Assembly (NCBI GenBank): GCA_905160935.1
Contig: CAJHZI010000481.1
Location: forward strand, 2,248,501-2,312,500
Direction of reading: 5' to 3'
Length of the DNA: 64,000 bases
DNA from: Enchytraeus crypticus
Taxonomy: Eukaryota > Annelida > Clitellata > Enchytraeida > Enchytraeidae
Position 1 is the stretch's first letter, and every line of letters starts with the position of its first letter. The position numbers and the translations under genes were made by a program. The notes under the pieces were generated by a model. That model was not told the origin of the DNA, did no database searches, and saw only the letters and a list, made by a program, of their open reading frames with translations. Shown here one piece after another: positions 10,480 to 24,766 of the stretch.

Positions 10480-10600
10480 AAGACATGATGCCGTGGAATC
10501 AAGTCATACATACAAGCAAAAGGACAAAAAAGCGACCATAAGACGGTGCAAATTCAATATCCAAAAAATAAGTCCAAGGACTCCTTGAAGTAGGCTAAGG
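10480..10600 (+). repeat. Repeat family G copy
   Basis: AAGACGGTGCAAATTCAATA and AAGTCCAAGGACTCC align with 6906-7045. It follows the SINE-C copy directly. Confidence 0.5.
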
Positions 10601-11189
10601 GCGAACATCTCATTTCTATTATTATATTAATTCAAGCAACAGTTTTCAAAGGGTGCAATGAAATACTGAAGTTCTAAACCAGTTTAACATAAATTGTTAT
10701 TTAAAACTATGCAAAGTAATTTTATAATCGCTTGCGTGATGCATTGACAGTAGGCCTATAGATGTATGATCACTGATAAGTCGAGTATCGTAAATTCTGA
10801 TTTTTTGTGAAATTTTAAATGTACTAGCAACTCGGCGACCCATTCACGTCACTCACTATATGCTTGACTTGTATTCAAACATAGGTTGGGTTAATAATTG
10901 TCTGCACATTGTTGGATTAAGTTGTGGGCCTGCAGCATATAGGCATACACTGCATTCCTACATATGACGAAGGGCCAAAGTTAGCTTTCAAAATAACAGA
11001 ATTCAAATTGAAATAAAATGAAAGAACCTGCTATTTAAACAAAAACACATTAAAAGGCCTAACTACTACAAAAGCTTAAGATACAACAATAGCATTTCAA
11101 CTTTTGTTTTGCTTTTGAAATTTGTCAGATTGATTATAATTATCTACATGTAACTATTAATTCATTAATTGAATACTTAACTTTAGAAT

Positions 11190-11410
11190 GTCCCAATGGC
11201 GTTGGGGTTACGTACGCCATATGAAGTTTTAAATGACAGATCCTGAGGTGAATTGAACGTGGGTTCGCATCCCAGACGCGCTGATCTGAGAGTAAAATCT
11301 CGGACATTCACTGGACTGGTTTTATGAAAAATGGTCGCAATTGCCTAACGGTTTAAACATTTGATTTTAAAATTGAGATCATTTAAATATAATGCGCTTT
11401 TAGTCTACTT
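11190..11410 (+). repeat. SINE-C (tRNA-derived), full-length-like
   Basis: Starts CCCAATGGCGTTGGGGTTAC (A-box-like TGGCGTTGGGGTT) and carries GTGGGTTCGCATCCC (B-box-like), CTGAGAGTAAAATCTCGGAC, ATTCACTGGACTGGTTTTAT and TTGCCTAACGGTTTAAACAT. Confidence 0.7.
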
Positions 11411-11647
11411 TTACTTTATTATCTAATCATTAAACAAAATATGGTCAACTGCGAGCAGCAAAATTAAATGACGCTTGAAAGATCTGTATTTAGATTTGCA
11501 GAAGAAAGCTAATTAATGATTTGACGTTAAAAGTCAGTAAGATCTACATGTACATGACAGAATCTCGGCTAAGCATTGAAATATACAACATCACAGCTTC
11601 ACTGAAATTATAGGGCGTTTAAGTGCCCATATGTGTTTGACATTTGG

Positions 11648-11690
11648 AGGACGGGGGAGGGGGTTTGAGTGGGGGGGGGGGGGGCTTGCA
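11648..11690 (+). repeat. G-rich run, quadruplex-capable
   Basis: GGACGGGGGAGGGGGTTTGA followed by about 15 consecutive G. Four or more G-tracts are within reach of each other. It sits about 150 bp before a long (AT)n tract. Confidence 0.8.
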
Positions 11691-11799
11691 ATAAAGAAGG
11701 GAAAATGACATCTTTCCATAAAAGTTCCACAAATAGTAGAAAGTTAAATTATATAGGCCAACATACAGTATATACATTTTTATAGGCCTATATGTATAC

Positions 11800-11804
11800 T
11801 GTAT

Positions 11805-11849
<45 letters not shown>

Positions 11850-11875
11850 TATATATATATATATACTGTATATAT

Positions 11876-11940
<65 letters not shown>
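11800..11940. repeat. (AT)n microsatellite
   Basis: Long, interrupted AT run. Confidence 0.95.
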
Positions 11941-11959
11941 CTTTTAATGTAATGCCTAC

Positions 11960-12045
11960 TATTATTCTTGGGGATTCTGCTTATGACGGGGTAGGTCCCC
12001 TGTGCCTTCATCAGCTTCGACTAACATTTACTGGGCAGGGGCGTC
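11960..12045 (+). repeat. Repeat family I (pair with 27178-27265)
   Basis: TTATTCTTGGGGATTCTGCT, AGGTCCCCTGTGCCTTCATC and AGCTTCGACTAACATTTACT recur inverted at 27178-27265. Confidence 0.6.
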
Positions 12046-12111
12046 ATTCCTTGAGAAAATAATCCTGTTTGCCCAAAATCATCCGTCATCCATCAGTCAT
12101 CCATGGTATAT

Positions 12112-12240
12112 CAAAAGGAATGTTATACATGAATTAAAGATCCACTCGTATATGAACATGAAGAGGAAAACGGAAGATAGAGAAGAGTGGAGGCGTTATA
12201 TACCATGGACCTGCCAGCAGGCATTGCACTAAGAGAGAGT
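12112..12240 (+). pseudogene. LINE family E 3' fragment
   Basis: Encodes LKIHSYMNMKRKTEDREE and WRRYIPWTCQQALH, then a stop in GCACTAAGAGAGAG. 5'-truncated copy of the element at 1062-1600. Confidence 0.75.
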
Positions 12241-12320
12241 GGTATTACAGTGTGAGTGTAGGCCTACTAATACTTTAGTATATTCTAGTAGTATGGCAGT
12301 TAGCCATTGCCTACAGGCAT

Positions 12321-12363
12321 GTAACAGGTTCATGGTCTATATTATATACCATGAACCTGTTAC
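12321..12363. repeat. Perfect hairpin, 16-bp arms
   Basis: GTAACAGGTTCATGGT, an 11-nt AT loop, then its exact inverse ACCATGAACCTGTTAC. Confidence 0.85.
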
Positions 12364-12409
12364 CTACCTGTAGCAGTGTACTAAGATAAAATTATTATTT
12401 ATTAACTTC

Positions 12410-12600
12410 TGGCTTTCGGTTGGTGAAAGACTATAGAATCCAGAAATTGCTTCAACATTTCTAAAACGAATGGAAAAGTTAAAATATAGAGATAGGTTGG
12501 TGATACGATATGGGACAGAGAGGAACGGAGAAGGCCTATTCATATCTCGACACTAGTTAAAAGTGGGATTCAATGGTAAATGATGAGATGATGATGAAGG
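12410..12600 (+). repeat. Family D copy
   Basis: TTCGGTTGGTGAAAGACTAT, GGGACAGAGAGGAACGGAGA, TCTCGACACTAGTTAAAAGT and a GATGAGATGATGATGA tail. Confidence 0.65.
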
Positions 12601-13392
12601 TAGATAATTATAATTAGCTACCTTCATGTCATATAATAATTAGGAATGTTTCAGTGAAGAGATAAAACTTTCAATAGCCCCCAGAAAACCTCGAGATTTC
12701 TCTACAAACAAGAATTCACTCATCGCACACGTTACTGAAAGCGTTAAGTAAACAATACGAAATTACAACAGAACGGAAAATTAATTCTAGGTACGATAGA
12801 TAAATCATAGAAACAATACGTGAAACAGGGAAGCCACTGAGTACGACATAACTGATGTCAAGAAAAAATAACAGTTTTTGCATGCATTTCTGAAACTAAT
12901 GAAGACTTCTTTAGACAATACAACCGTAACGATTTTAATGCTAGTATTACATATTTTGACTTTTGTTAATATATGTTACCATTTTTAATTCATGCTTATT
13001 TATGCCTACATTTTACAAAGAAGGAATTAATTCTCGTAATTTAGTTTTTAGGCGTATTAGGACGGTTGATCTTTTCAAAAGATCTGAGATCTCTACGTGG
13101 AAGAGTGAATTTAGAATTAAATTACCACTCCTTAATCGAAGTATCGATACAGAATATGAAATAACATGTCTATATCAATTTTTGTGGCAGCTCTCTAGTG
13201 TAATTTTGTTTAGTTATCGCACTTGTGTTTTGTAGTTTGCACTGCTTCGTTCGTTGTAAGACACTTGTTACATTTGTTCAGATGCCTAATTGACGACTAA
13301 AGATCTTTTTCGTTTCATTATAGATTTCAATGTTGCATAAAACTATTTGAAATTTAGTACCAATTAATAATGAAATATAATTTCATTTAAAA

Positions 13393-13560
13393 CATACGCT
13401 ACTATAGCGTAGTGGTAGAACGCTCGACCCTCCCACGAGAGGCCGCGAGTTCGACACTGAGTTGCGACATGGGATTTTATCTCCAAGAGGTGATATAAAA
13501 TCCAAGTTATATAGTGCCTATTCTTAGTGGTATCAGGCCGAAGGATAGTCGACCTTAAGA
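13393..13560 (+). repeat. tRNA-Gly-derived SINE (not a functional tRNA)
   Basis: TAGCGTAGTGGTAGAACGCT and CTCCCACGAGAGGCC resemble tRNA-Gly(CCC): the loop CTCCCAC would hold anticodon CCC. The T-loop is GAGTTCGACACTG, so the B box is degraded and the arms do not close well. About 100 bp of unrelated tail follows. Fits a SINE head or tRNA pseudogene. Confidence 0.55.
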
Positions 13561-15551
13561 TTCCACTTCAATCTAAACTCCCCGGCGACTCATAAAGGGA
13601 AAGAGATGAAAAGGGAAGTTAGTTGGATGGTAGAGTGCTGGTCCAGTTCAATATAACAACCCGGTTGGTCTCTGAACTACAGAACTGCGAGCCCAGTTGA
13701 AAGCACTGCATCAACCACTCATTTGTTGTATGCACGCAAAGCAGCAGTCAGCTCTCGCTTAACCAAAACTTGTTGGATTCATTCTGTAATGGTCAACAAA
13801 TATAGAAGGCATAGAATAATAATACTACAGTAAATAAAACGAAATAGGCCATTCATTGTAATTAACAAATCTGAAAGAAATAGTATTGAAATAAAAAGAA
13901 GTAAATAAAAACAAGTATTCATTCACTGCAGTCATCAGGTATAGATGAAATATAATAGAAATAATAAGAAAAATAATAAGAAGTAAAGAATTTTAAATTC
14001 TATGCACGTAGTGATCATACTATTCATTTTTAGAGATTCGTTAGTGTCTTATATGGTAATGTTGCCTAAGTGTTTGCCACTTATAGACAATTTTTTATAT
14101 TTCTTTTACCGAGTAGATGTTTTAATACATTATGATCAAATCGAATTAAAGTTAACATTAAAAAGTAAATGATAAACAATGAAATGAAAATTTCCGAAGG
14201 TACTATACTGTAAACTGGATCAATTGCAGTAAATGAAATTGAGGAGATTGCAGCAGCACAAGTGACTAAATAGACCAACGCAGAACCTCTAGATTTTAAA
14301 TTGTATTTTGGGATAGCTATAGACGAAGATTAGGCAGCTACAATAATTACTCGTTAAATTAACATCAGCCTCCTATCATTTCCCATAAAGTATAACTTAA
14401 TAAGATTCATTCTAAATCAGACAGCACTATATATTCAATCGGCACCACCCAACCCGGTCTTCATACCCCGTTCAGTCAGTTCATATTGCACTGGCAGAAA
14501 TGGAAATTTCCTGCCGGCAATATTCTACCCAGCTTATGGCATCTAAATACCGGTTAGTCAATGACATTCCCAATATACGACGCCTATATGAAGCTTAGCC
14601 CATTCCTGAAGTAACAAAAAGTAGGTAAATATTTTATATAATTTGAAAAATCAGAAAGAGACTTGTCGTCAACTATGTCACTGAGACACCGGTCAGTGAC
14701 CGGTCCAGATGTTTAACTAGACTTTGCCGGTTCTTGACCGATCCAAATGTTAAATTACGTGGAAAGTATTGCTCATAGGCATTTGAGAGTTTGAGAATCG
14801 ACGAATGCTGTAAATGATTTATTAAATGAAACATTGTTCCGGACATTTCGCGTTGGACTTTCATTACGAATGTTTTTACAACACGAAATAGGAGTCGCTA
14901 TTGTTTATCCATTACATACAGCGCACAATTCTGGTAGCGACCTCTTCTGTAGGATAAGTCGGCTTATCACGCCTAACTGTGGCGAAGTGATCGTCCACTA
15001 TATATGAACCAGCACACCTCCCAGTGTTCAAGACTAATAAATGCTGTAACATCGATCTGACTATTTAGTAGTTTGAGGTGATTATCACTACTCCTTTCAT
15101 GAAGAACTTTAAGTTGGAACTTAGTTGCTAGAGGAGCTTCGTATAGCAAAATGGCTAAAGTTGAGCTTAACGTCAATTTTGTCTATCTAGAATACCAGTG
15201 CTTGAAAAGCCCCGTGATGGGAAAACCTAGTGACGGAAAAGCTCGGAATTCTAATCCAGTACGTACCACTGTCATAAGTTAGAAAGCAAAATTAACTACT
15301 AAACTTATTTTCCACTATTTGTTATGATTGTCATCTATTTATGATCTTCATTGAACTGTGCGAATCGAACTAATAAAATAAAACAAAATAAAATTTATAA
15401 ATCTCGTGTACGCCGTGGAAAACCTAGACTCTACAAATAAACTAACACGGAGATAGGCAAAAACTACTCTGAGAAGTACATGCAATAGAAAACACTAAGA
15501 AGGGAAGTTATATGTAATTATATATACTTTAATTAGAGCAAACTGAGCAAT
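13561..15551. other. Intergenic DNA upstream of the TMEM272-like gene
   Basis: AT-rich with no coding exon I can support. 14688-14705 holds a short palindrome (ACCGGTCAGTGACCGGT). No clear promoter elements. Confidence 0.4.
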
Positions 15552-15737
15552 ATGCAGAGTCCTACGAGCTCGAACACCTCGGAGAGTCAGAGGATCGTGG
15601 GGGAGGTGTCAGAGGGGGAGAGGTCGGAGAAGGCAGCCCTGATACTCTGGAGCCTCGGCGCCTGGTACAAGAAGAAGAAATATGAGGAGGGCGGACTTAG
15701 CGGATCTCGTCGTAAACTACGTCGAATGCGCACAAAG
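15552..15737 (+). CDS. TMEM272-like exon 1
   Basis: ATG at 15552; donor AAAG/gtaaga. GC-rich against AT-rich surroundings. Encodes MQSPTSSNTSESQR, then EKAALILWSLGAWYKKKK and a basic end (RRKLRRMRTK). No clear homology in the N-terminus. 62 codons, phase 0. Confidence 0.65.
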
Positions 15738-18289
15738 GTAAGAATACTTTAGACAGAGTAAGAAAAAGACGACGTAGGATAATTAAGACTATCCTTGGAC
15801 TGGGTAGGAATAAGATAAATAAGGCAAATATGATTTACTTTAGACTAAGCAAGAATAAGACGAGATATGGTAAATAAAATTTTGACTCACGATGCATGTT
15901 GTTCATTGTCATGGCAATTATTTCTTCTTAACTAGTCTATGTGCATAATTTGTTTTTATATTTCAAGTTTCATGTACCAAATTTCAATATGTTTATTATT
16001 TCTTGTTTTTTTAGTTTTAACCGAAGAACTTAAGATTATAAAAGGTCTTAAAGGCAAAGTAGCTTATGTTATTATTATGAGTAGTTGCCACAGTGCAACA
16101 ACGAAAAGCTGTAGATTGTCTTTTTCTAATTCTGTGTTCACAGATATATGTTTCATATGCACAACTAAAAGATTACCTTAGTAAAGGATACCTAACCGAC
16201 ATCGCCGCTGGACAGTGTATCAGTATGTGCGGGTTCAAATCCGGGGCTCGTCCGTCACTGATATCGCTTTTGAGAGATAAAACGAGCGTCAACATTGGCT
16301 TTACTTTTTTAATCAATGCGCTTTCTATCATCAATGGTTAAGCAATAATAATAAATGGTAAAATTAAAATTAGAAATCAGTGTGCAATGCTTTAATTGAC
16401 CACTCCCCCCTGCGGAGCCGCCTTCAGCAGATAAATTTTTCTAAATTAGCGACAGATTCACCAGCTTCTTTCTTCCGATACGCAAGACTTATTTATAAAT
16501 TCTCGATCTTTCCCTGCAGTGACTCGTTGATATTAATTGCTTATAATTACAAGAACTTGCAAAGGGTTGAAATATTTACAGTGCCTGTTGCATTTTCGAC
16601 ACGTCCCTGACATCGCTTTCTGGAAAGAAACCAACGTTAATCTTCAACGATTAGCTAATTGCTAAGCCACTATTGTCGCTTATGTCTTTCTTCCTCTGAA
16701 AGTTAAACTTGAATGATCGATGTTTTCATGAATAAATGGATTTTCACTAGGTCGAACTCTATCTCTTTCAACAGTTTAATACCAGAGATTGTGCTTTGTT
16801 TGGCTACTCCGGACAGTGCAGTGCAATTTATATTAAATCCTTTTCAAAAGCTTTATTATATCGCTAAACCTCATAGTTTAACGGTTTAATATATAATTGA
16901 AAAGCGTTTAACAGATTTATTGTGATATCGCTTTCATTAAAAGAATCAAAAGAGGAATTATTATCGCATGAATATTTTAGATCTGCTCCGCTAGAAGGAA
17001 GAACGAAAAAAGAAAGAAGTTAACATAGACGGATACAAACAATGTTGAGCTATTATATGACGGATTTGTGTTTAGAGATGAAAAGCAAAGCAGAAGATAA
17101 AACTTCGTTAAAAGAGTTGAATGTCATTGACCTGCCGATTGCCAGTATAATGCTAAAGCTAAAAGCTAAGGTTAACGTCAGTTTCCTCACTCGAAAGCGA
17201 TGTCAGTGACGGGCGAGCCCAGGATTTGAACCCGCACCTACCGATCCGCGGTCGAGTATCTTACCGACTTCGACACTGGCTCCAGCCACTTCGCCACTGG
17301 CTCCAGCCAGGTAATATAATAATTATAATAATCATAATAGGAGTTAATCTACACTCAGATTTTTATTTTCACTTTTACTTTTTTGTTTCTTTATCAGTTA
17401 TTGAGAATGAATACAAATCGGATTTTTCCAGAAAAGGAAATTGCTTTTTTGTGTTTCTGTTCAGAGTTGCGGCAATCAGCAAAATGTCGTAGAGTTTCCA
17501 TTAACCGAAGCAGCTGGTCGACTATTTTGTTGTTTACGATAAATGCTTTGAAAGCGTGGGGCTCTGTTAATCATGATGTATTTAGACAATTATTGTCATG
17601 AGGAAATTATTGTCATATTGTCATGGTGCTTTCATTGTAAAGACAAAAATGATCTAGAACTTGCATAGTAGGTTTTGGTCAAATTGTTGAAATTGAATGG
17701 TAAAGTTGGAAAGAGTACGACATGAATTTATCTTTAATCGTATCAAACGATAGTTCAAGAAAGGAACCAGAAGAAATTGACAGACGATGGGAGACGAGAG
17801 TAGAGTTATCGTAGTATAATTAAAGAAGAACATTAAAAATGGCAGAAAAATTAAATATAACAAAGAGACAGAGTCAGGTAATGAAATTTAGATATATAGA
17901 TAATATGGATATAAGGTGAAAATCTATGAGAGAAGAGATATATGGAGAAAAATAAAACAAAGAGAAACAAGATAAATTAAGAATTACGTGTTACATTTCT
18001 GACCGGTATTGCGTTTGGACCACCATAGTAAACACCTGAGTTATAGGCTTACTGCGGGTGTCTTAAGTTTGGAAGACGAAAACAATGAGAAGCCATCTCA
18101 AAGTTATATCTTTAGGCATATTAAGAAAAAAATTACAATAAGGACGAAAGCGCAACTTTTGTGACTAGATCATATAGTTGATCGATAGAGTGCTCATTAG
18201 TGATATGGTTGATGCTGACTTGCATCTTAGACATTGTATTGAGCAAACTATTAAAAAGAGCGGAATGCAGTAATAAGAACTAATTAAAT

Positions 18290-18340
<51 letters not shown>

Positions 18341-21300
18341 AGGTTGTGAGGAGAATAAGTTGTTTAAGTGACGGGCGAGCCCAGGATTTGAACCCCGCAC
18401 ATACATGCGGTCGAAATATAAAATACCTTACCGACATCCCAATTGGCTCCAGCCGAATGACTTCAGAACTGCACCCCTTAATTTTAATTTCACACAGAGC
18501 CCGCGGAACCTTCTTTCTAAGGACTTCCTCTTGAAGAATGCTAATTTTATTAGTTCTCTCTGAAGCTTTCGAAATTTCGTGGTTCTTCAGATTCTAAAAC
18601 TAACTTCTAAAAATATCACGATTTAGAAATAGGTTATTTATGATACTGGCATTTCATATAAAATGTATGTTGCAGGCTCCTTACTCTGCAAATATTTATT
18701 GTAAAGTATAAAGTCAAAGATCATAAACATGATTATAATTTTAGAAGACCTCAAAACATTTACCTAGAATCAAAATCCTATAGCTTTTTTGACTTACTTT
18801 GCGATAGTCAATGCGTAAATTGAAATAATTAGGTTGCCATGGTATTCACCACCGCCGATATGTACGAATACACTAGAGTCAACTACATAAATTAACTTCT
18901 AGATATGCCTTAGTTGATTGTCAATTAATGTTGCTCAGTAAAACATCGAGTCCAGCTAATACCTCCTTAGTGTTGAGTGTTATACCGCTTTTAAAAGAAC
19001 CAAACAGGTCCACAGCAAAACATTCATGAAATCAATTTCAGAAGATGTGGCTATAATTCAAAAAATCAAGTGCCAATTAAAGTTAGATTGTAACTCAGTA
19101 GTGGTGATATCTCGCGAAATTTGCATTTTGTACAGATATAAATAACATACCTAAAGTCATTATCAGCGACGTGTTAGCCGTAGAATCAAAATTACCACAT
19201 GAGTTCTACATTAACTTGAATTGCACACAAATGCGGCAAGTCTTGAAGCTTTGAAGTCTTAAATCTTTGAATCACTTGTTACTATATATTATTTTAGGGT
19301 GGATAGTTAAGATGCGATGCTAGGAAAAGATAAAGGCAAAGGAGAATAACGGCCGAGTTCATTTTGTGAAATCTGTCCGAGTTATGATTGATCGCTTGAT
19401 TAAGCCGGCTGGCTTTGGAATACTAATGGTACGATATTTCGCACAAAAGTACAAATAATAGTGGCTTTTGACTGCGAAGAAATTATTTTCTTTGCCTTGC
19501 AGCCAAAGACATTAAGCACCGTCAACATACATTCCAGTTACATTTCGCCGACGTTGATATTTTCGTAACCTTGATTTATATATTCATTTACTTCGGTGCG
19601 GGAAAATACGATAGATTTTCAAAATACAATCAGTAGGCATCGCTGTGCGGCAGATTATATCTTCATGTCCGTTTATTTTAGAAAAATACATCAGATTTTG
19701 TTTTATTATTTTATCTCAGAACAACCACTAGCGCTTGTAATAACTATTTTTTCAAGATTTTCGTTTCGTTTTACGCAAATAGCAACTAATATGCAAGGAA
19801 TTTAAGATTTCTGTAAGAAAACGATATTTGGTAACACAACAGTATTAACATTTTTCTCCTTGTATAAAAATGTAAATTTTAGGCCTGCGAAAGTTAACGA
19901 TTAATTTACTCGTTTACGAAAAATGAATGTTAACTAGTAAAATTCTATTTACTGATTGGATTATTTGACTAAGTACCAGAAGCACTGTAATATGAGCTTA
20001 TTATAATTACTTGATTTTATGTCCGCATTGTGATGATTATGGAATTGGTGGAAAAATGTTCTAAAAGTAACGATCATTTAATCGTTACTTTTTAATCAAA
20101 ATGTTAACTATCGAAAAACTGTAATCTTTACCGGCCCTATTTAATTTAAAGTTAGATAATAGCTAGCCGGAAGTTTTACAGAACTAAACTGCGAAATTAA
20201 TTAAACATTTTTGTCACAATATCCGTAGTGTTTGTGTTATCAATATAGACCTTACATATATCAATGAACATAAGATTAGCGATTAACAAAAAACACAATT
20301 AGTGTGCTGCTGTCGTCAATGACAACACAATGCACATGGAATCCGAGTTAAGTCGACAAGAAAAAACAGTAAGGTTCCAAAAGAGCACAAATCTAATTCC
20401 AGATTAACAAATCCAAAGATAAGAAACTAGGATATTTACTGAGGTCCTATTGCAGCTAAAATTTAGATTGGGCTACATCTGCTTAGAATAATCGGAATAA
20501 TAGTTGAATAATCTAGAAAATATCCGAAATAATAATAATAATTGAATAATCTGTAGACATATCGAAATAATACTTGAATAATCCAGAGAACCATCTAAAT
20601 AATAGTTAAATAATATACAGAATTAGCGAAATAATAGTTAAATAATAGCAGAACTATGGAAATAACAGTTGAATAATATACAGAACTATCGAAAAAATAG
20701 TTGCAAACCAGATGGTGATTTTCAGAACGACAGCATTACACTGTCTTCATATTATCAGAGCCAGTGGATACCGTATTTCATCTAATAATAAAAGATCTAT
20801 TGGAGAATAATTGAATTATACATACTTTGAAACAGCAAACGTTCATCTGCTGAATTCTCTCGAGGGAAATAAATTAGGCAGACATCGATATATTATGCAT
20901 GTGTATGCTAAATCCTCTTCAGGGAAATGTTAGAAATCACACCCCTCGTGCTTTGAGAAATTGTAATCAAATTTTCTTTAAAATGTTATTGATTGTTCAA
21001 AATCATTTCATTTATATTTCACTAGCAATATTATATGCCACTTGCAGTGTTATTTTTCTTACTATACAGTATATGCGAATGTAGGTTTATATTACTTTTA
21101 TTATATTTCCCTCGTATTATTATTTCATATTTCACTAATTTCATTATTTCATTTATATTGGTATATGCTGCTTATCATGAATGTACGAATTTCGTTTATA
21201 AATCAACTTACGATTTGAAAAAAAATCTGTCCGTGCTTTAACATATCTTGCTTTACGTGTTAGCTTCCCGAAAAAACGATACTAAATTTTCTTTGTCATG

Positions 21301-21531
21301 AATTTTTCATTAAATCTTTTCCTGTGCTACTCTGCTACTCGTCCATCAAGTTATCCCTTTATCCACGCATTCAATCACTGAGGAGTATTCGTGTCTTCAG
21401 GATGGATAAGCTTTTTTCAAACAGGATCTCTTTTAATAGGCAAAAACAAATAATTTTCCGCTACAAGAATCGCTCTGATGATGATTTAATATGTCATTTT
21501 TAGAATATATGCGCCAAAGTCACTTATGATG

Positions 21532-21566
<35 letters not shown>

Positions 21567-24500
21567 TAATATAATTAAACTTCTAATTGCGCTATTCTCG
21601 TATTTTTTATATTTTCGTAACATAGATAAAGCCATGACTTTCCTTTTTGAGTAGCGTAATAGCAAACATGTGGAATATGCCGCGAGTTCATGCAGCCTAT
21701 TATTCAGTAGTAACGTGTTACGCCCTAGTCAAATTCCAAAGATAAATGACAACTTAGAAACATTAACTTTTGTCGATGGGTCTTCTCTTCCCTTGGTTTT
21801 CTAAATGATTGATTCACGTTTTTTTGTAGTTTTCTTTATTTCCATGTTTCCTTTTCATTGTTATTAGTAATCGTTACTGCTTTGGCGCATGGAATCCAGC
21901 CGGCGCGGATTTAAGAATAATCTTCCAACATACTCGGGATTATTTTTCATTCAAAGCTATCTCGATCTTCCAAGACGGTCACTCAACCAGGTACTAACCA
22001 TGCGCGATGTAGCATAACTTCATTCAATTGACATCCCATTTATAATATTCTTCGTGGTTTGCATTTGTTCCAGAAATGTTCCTAGTTTGCACCGTGAGGA
22101 TATCTACATGTAATGTGGAAGGAATTTGCTCTGTCGTTGTTTGAACATGTTCCGAGTATTTCTCAGACGAGATTGGCGCCTCGTAGTCTGGTTTAAATTT
22201 TATTTTTGCGCATTTTCTACTGTCAGGCGAGTAGTGAATCTCTCTCGTTGAATCGAATTACAAGCGTGATCTTTACTTTTAAAACTTTGGTTCTAAAAGG
22301 GTCTTTTTGAATACGTAAACCTCCATTCCACTAGAACCCTTCCTCGGACTGAACTCCCGGATTTTGGCTTGTACCGTTTTTGGACCCTACACTCTGCTCA
22401 CCGGATTGGATTTGGTACCATAGTGCTCAATGTTGTTATGGACGACTGTAGCACTCTAATTCTGTTATTGTTGTTGTTTTTATTTTTCAGTGGAACTTTT
22501 CTTTAAACTTTTTTATATCTCTCATCATAATTGCGAATATCGCAATGGAAGTTAATATTCATCCTTTTGTAATCGGCTAAATTGCACGTTCAAGGCTTAT
22601 ATTTTCACTGATCTTCTTCTTTCAAGCTCCAAAAAGAGCACCTCACTGATCAGAAAGCGCTTCTATTTGCAAAGACTATGCCTAAATCACATTTTAGTAC
22701 ATCCTTTAACTTGAGGAAAATATTACATCTGGTGCTAATGTTAAGATGGATTAGATAACACGATGAGAAAATTTCAGTTATATCAATAAGCCTAGGCTTA
22801 TATCAACTCACCTTGAGAGTCCCAATTAGCCTATCACATCCAAGATATTATTCTGAATGATTAATTCAACAACTTTCCCTCACCTTTTCTTTAAATTGCG
22901 CTGCGAAACTTTTCCTAAACGTGCAGAAAAAATTATACCTACTCCAACCCAATTAATCTACCTTTAAGTAGGCCTATACCTACCGTAAACGTTTTGACAG
23001 TCGGACGCAACCGAACTTAACCAAAAAGAAAAGACTTGCAATTTCTCATCACCTCCTCCGTTGCTGTCAACCATTGATTAAATTCCGATCAATATTTGTT
23101 TAGTCGCTTCCACAATCTGAAATGTTTCAATAGCTCAGTGTGTAAGCTCGTTAGGTAACGTTATGAAGTTTAAAATGGCTGTTCCTGAAGTCCTGGGATT
23201 AATCCTCACGGTAAAGCTAGCCAGAGAGTAAAATCTTGGACATTCACTGGCCTACTAAAACGGATAATTGACTAATGTACCTATTAGTTAATAGTGTGGT
23301 ATTAAAAGTGATATACTGTACATGTACATGCATATCATATCAGTCTCACAGATGATCGTTTCACTACAATGTGTAATTAACGTTTGAACGTTATAGAGCC
23401 CAGGGTCAAACAGGTTCTTTCACATTGGCAGAATAATTCATTTGACACTAGTATGCAGAAGAAAAGAATATTGGGTAGACGCAATGGATTATAAAGTAAA
23501 TTTCAAATATCAGTTGATGGAAGAGAGAGGAGGTTTGAGAGCGGTTGAATAGCGATGTGGGACTCTGGCTGATGATCAACGAGATCTATTCATGAATAGT
23601 AATGCGAAGATTTTATCAATGCATGAAACAATTCCACAAATATTTCTAATGATAGGCATATCATTCAAGGCATCAGTGAGATAGTCAAGTAATGAAAAGT
23701 TGATCGCAATAGGAAGCAATGAATCGTTATTAAATGAATGAATATATACAAAGTTCTAAAAATCACTGATTGATTTGTTTAAAGAAATGTTTTCGTGGCA
23801 GTTAATAAAATTGCTAAGATAGGCCTATATTCATTCTTATTTCTTAGTTATGATAAATATAGTAGACTAAATGTATTATTACTTATTATTATGTATTATT
23901 AATTATGTAATTAATTATTACTATTATGTATTATTAATGTCTTATTATTACTTGTAAAGTACAAGAGCAAAGGTTAAGTATTTATAATCCTCTGAATTTA
24001 CGCTGTAATGACTTATAAGCGTGCATTATCCTCCTACAGATTTATAGATCTGCTGAACTGTCTCCTATTTTACAAAACACCAGTAAAATATATACGACGA
24101 GGATTGGCAGTAGATAATGCTACTCTAAATTGTTTCCTCACCATCCACTTCTTATTGTCATTTATTAATGCAACGGCAGCGATTATTCTTATAATATTCT
24201 TACACCCAAGAGGATCAAATAACCCAATAGGGATTAACCCAGATATGGAACAAATTCCTTTCCATTCATATTATTCTATCAGAGATGTCCTTGGTTTATC
24301 CTATTTTTAATAAGCGCTCTATTTACTCCAGACGTAGTAAAGTACACACTAATCCTTAAAATATTACTGTAGCAAATCCCTATTTACTCCAATCCATATT
24401 AAGCCAGAACGGCATTTCCTCTCATGAGTAAAAAAGAAGCTATTTGGCAATGTACGCATGCAAAATTTTAGATCTATTGAACCATGAAAAAATTACATTA

Positions 24501-24722
24501 CTCTAATTCTTTAATTTATTTCATCGCATATTTCTGTACTTTTCATTATTGAGTTCACCCCGATGACAGTAAGATCATTATATAGGGTCCCAGAACATCT
24601 CTACATTTATTTCCATATATCCAAGGGGTCGAAGAATTGGATTATTTCTTAAAGTATAATATAATGTTATATATATATATATATATATATATATACGTGT
24701 ATATATACATGTATATATACAG

Positions 24723-24766
<44 letters not shown>

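Noticed and set aside
13393-13465. Possible functional tRNA-Gly(CCC).
   Set aside because: The T-arm and acceptor stem do not pair and the B box is altered; the conserved trailing sequence fits a SINE better.
24008-24310. A 100-aa membrane protein gene.
   Set aside because: The hydrophobic text is cytochrome b and the frame breaks, so it is a NUMT.
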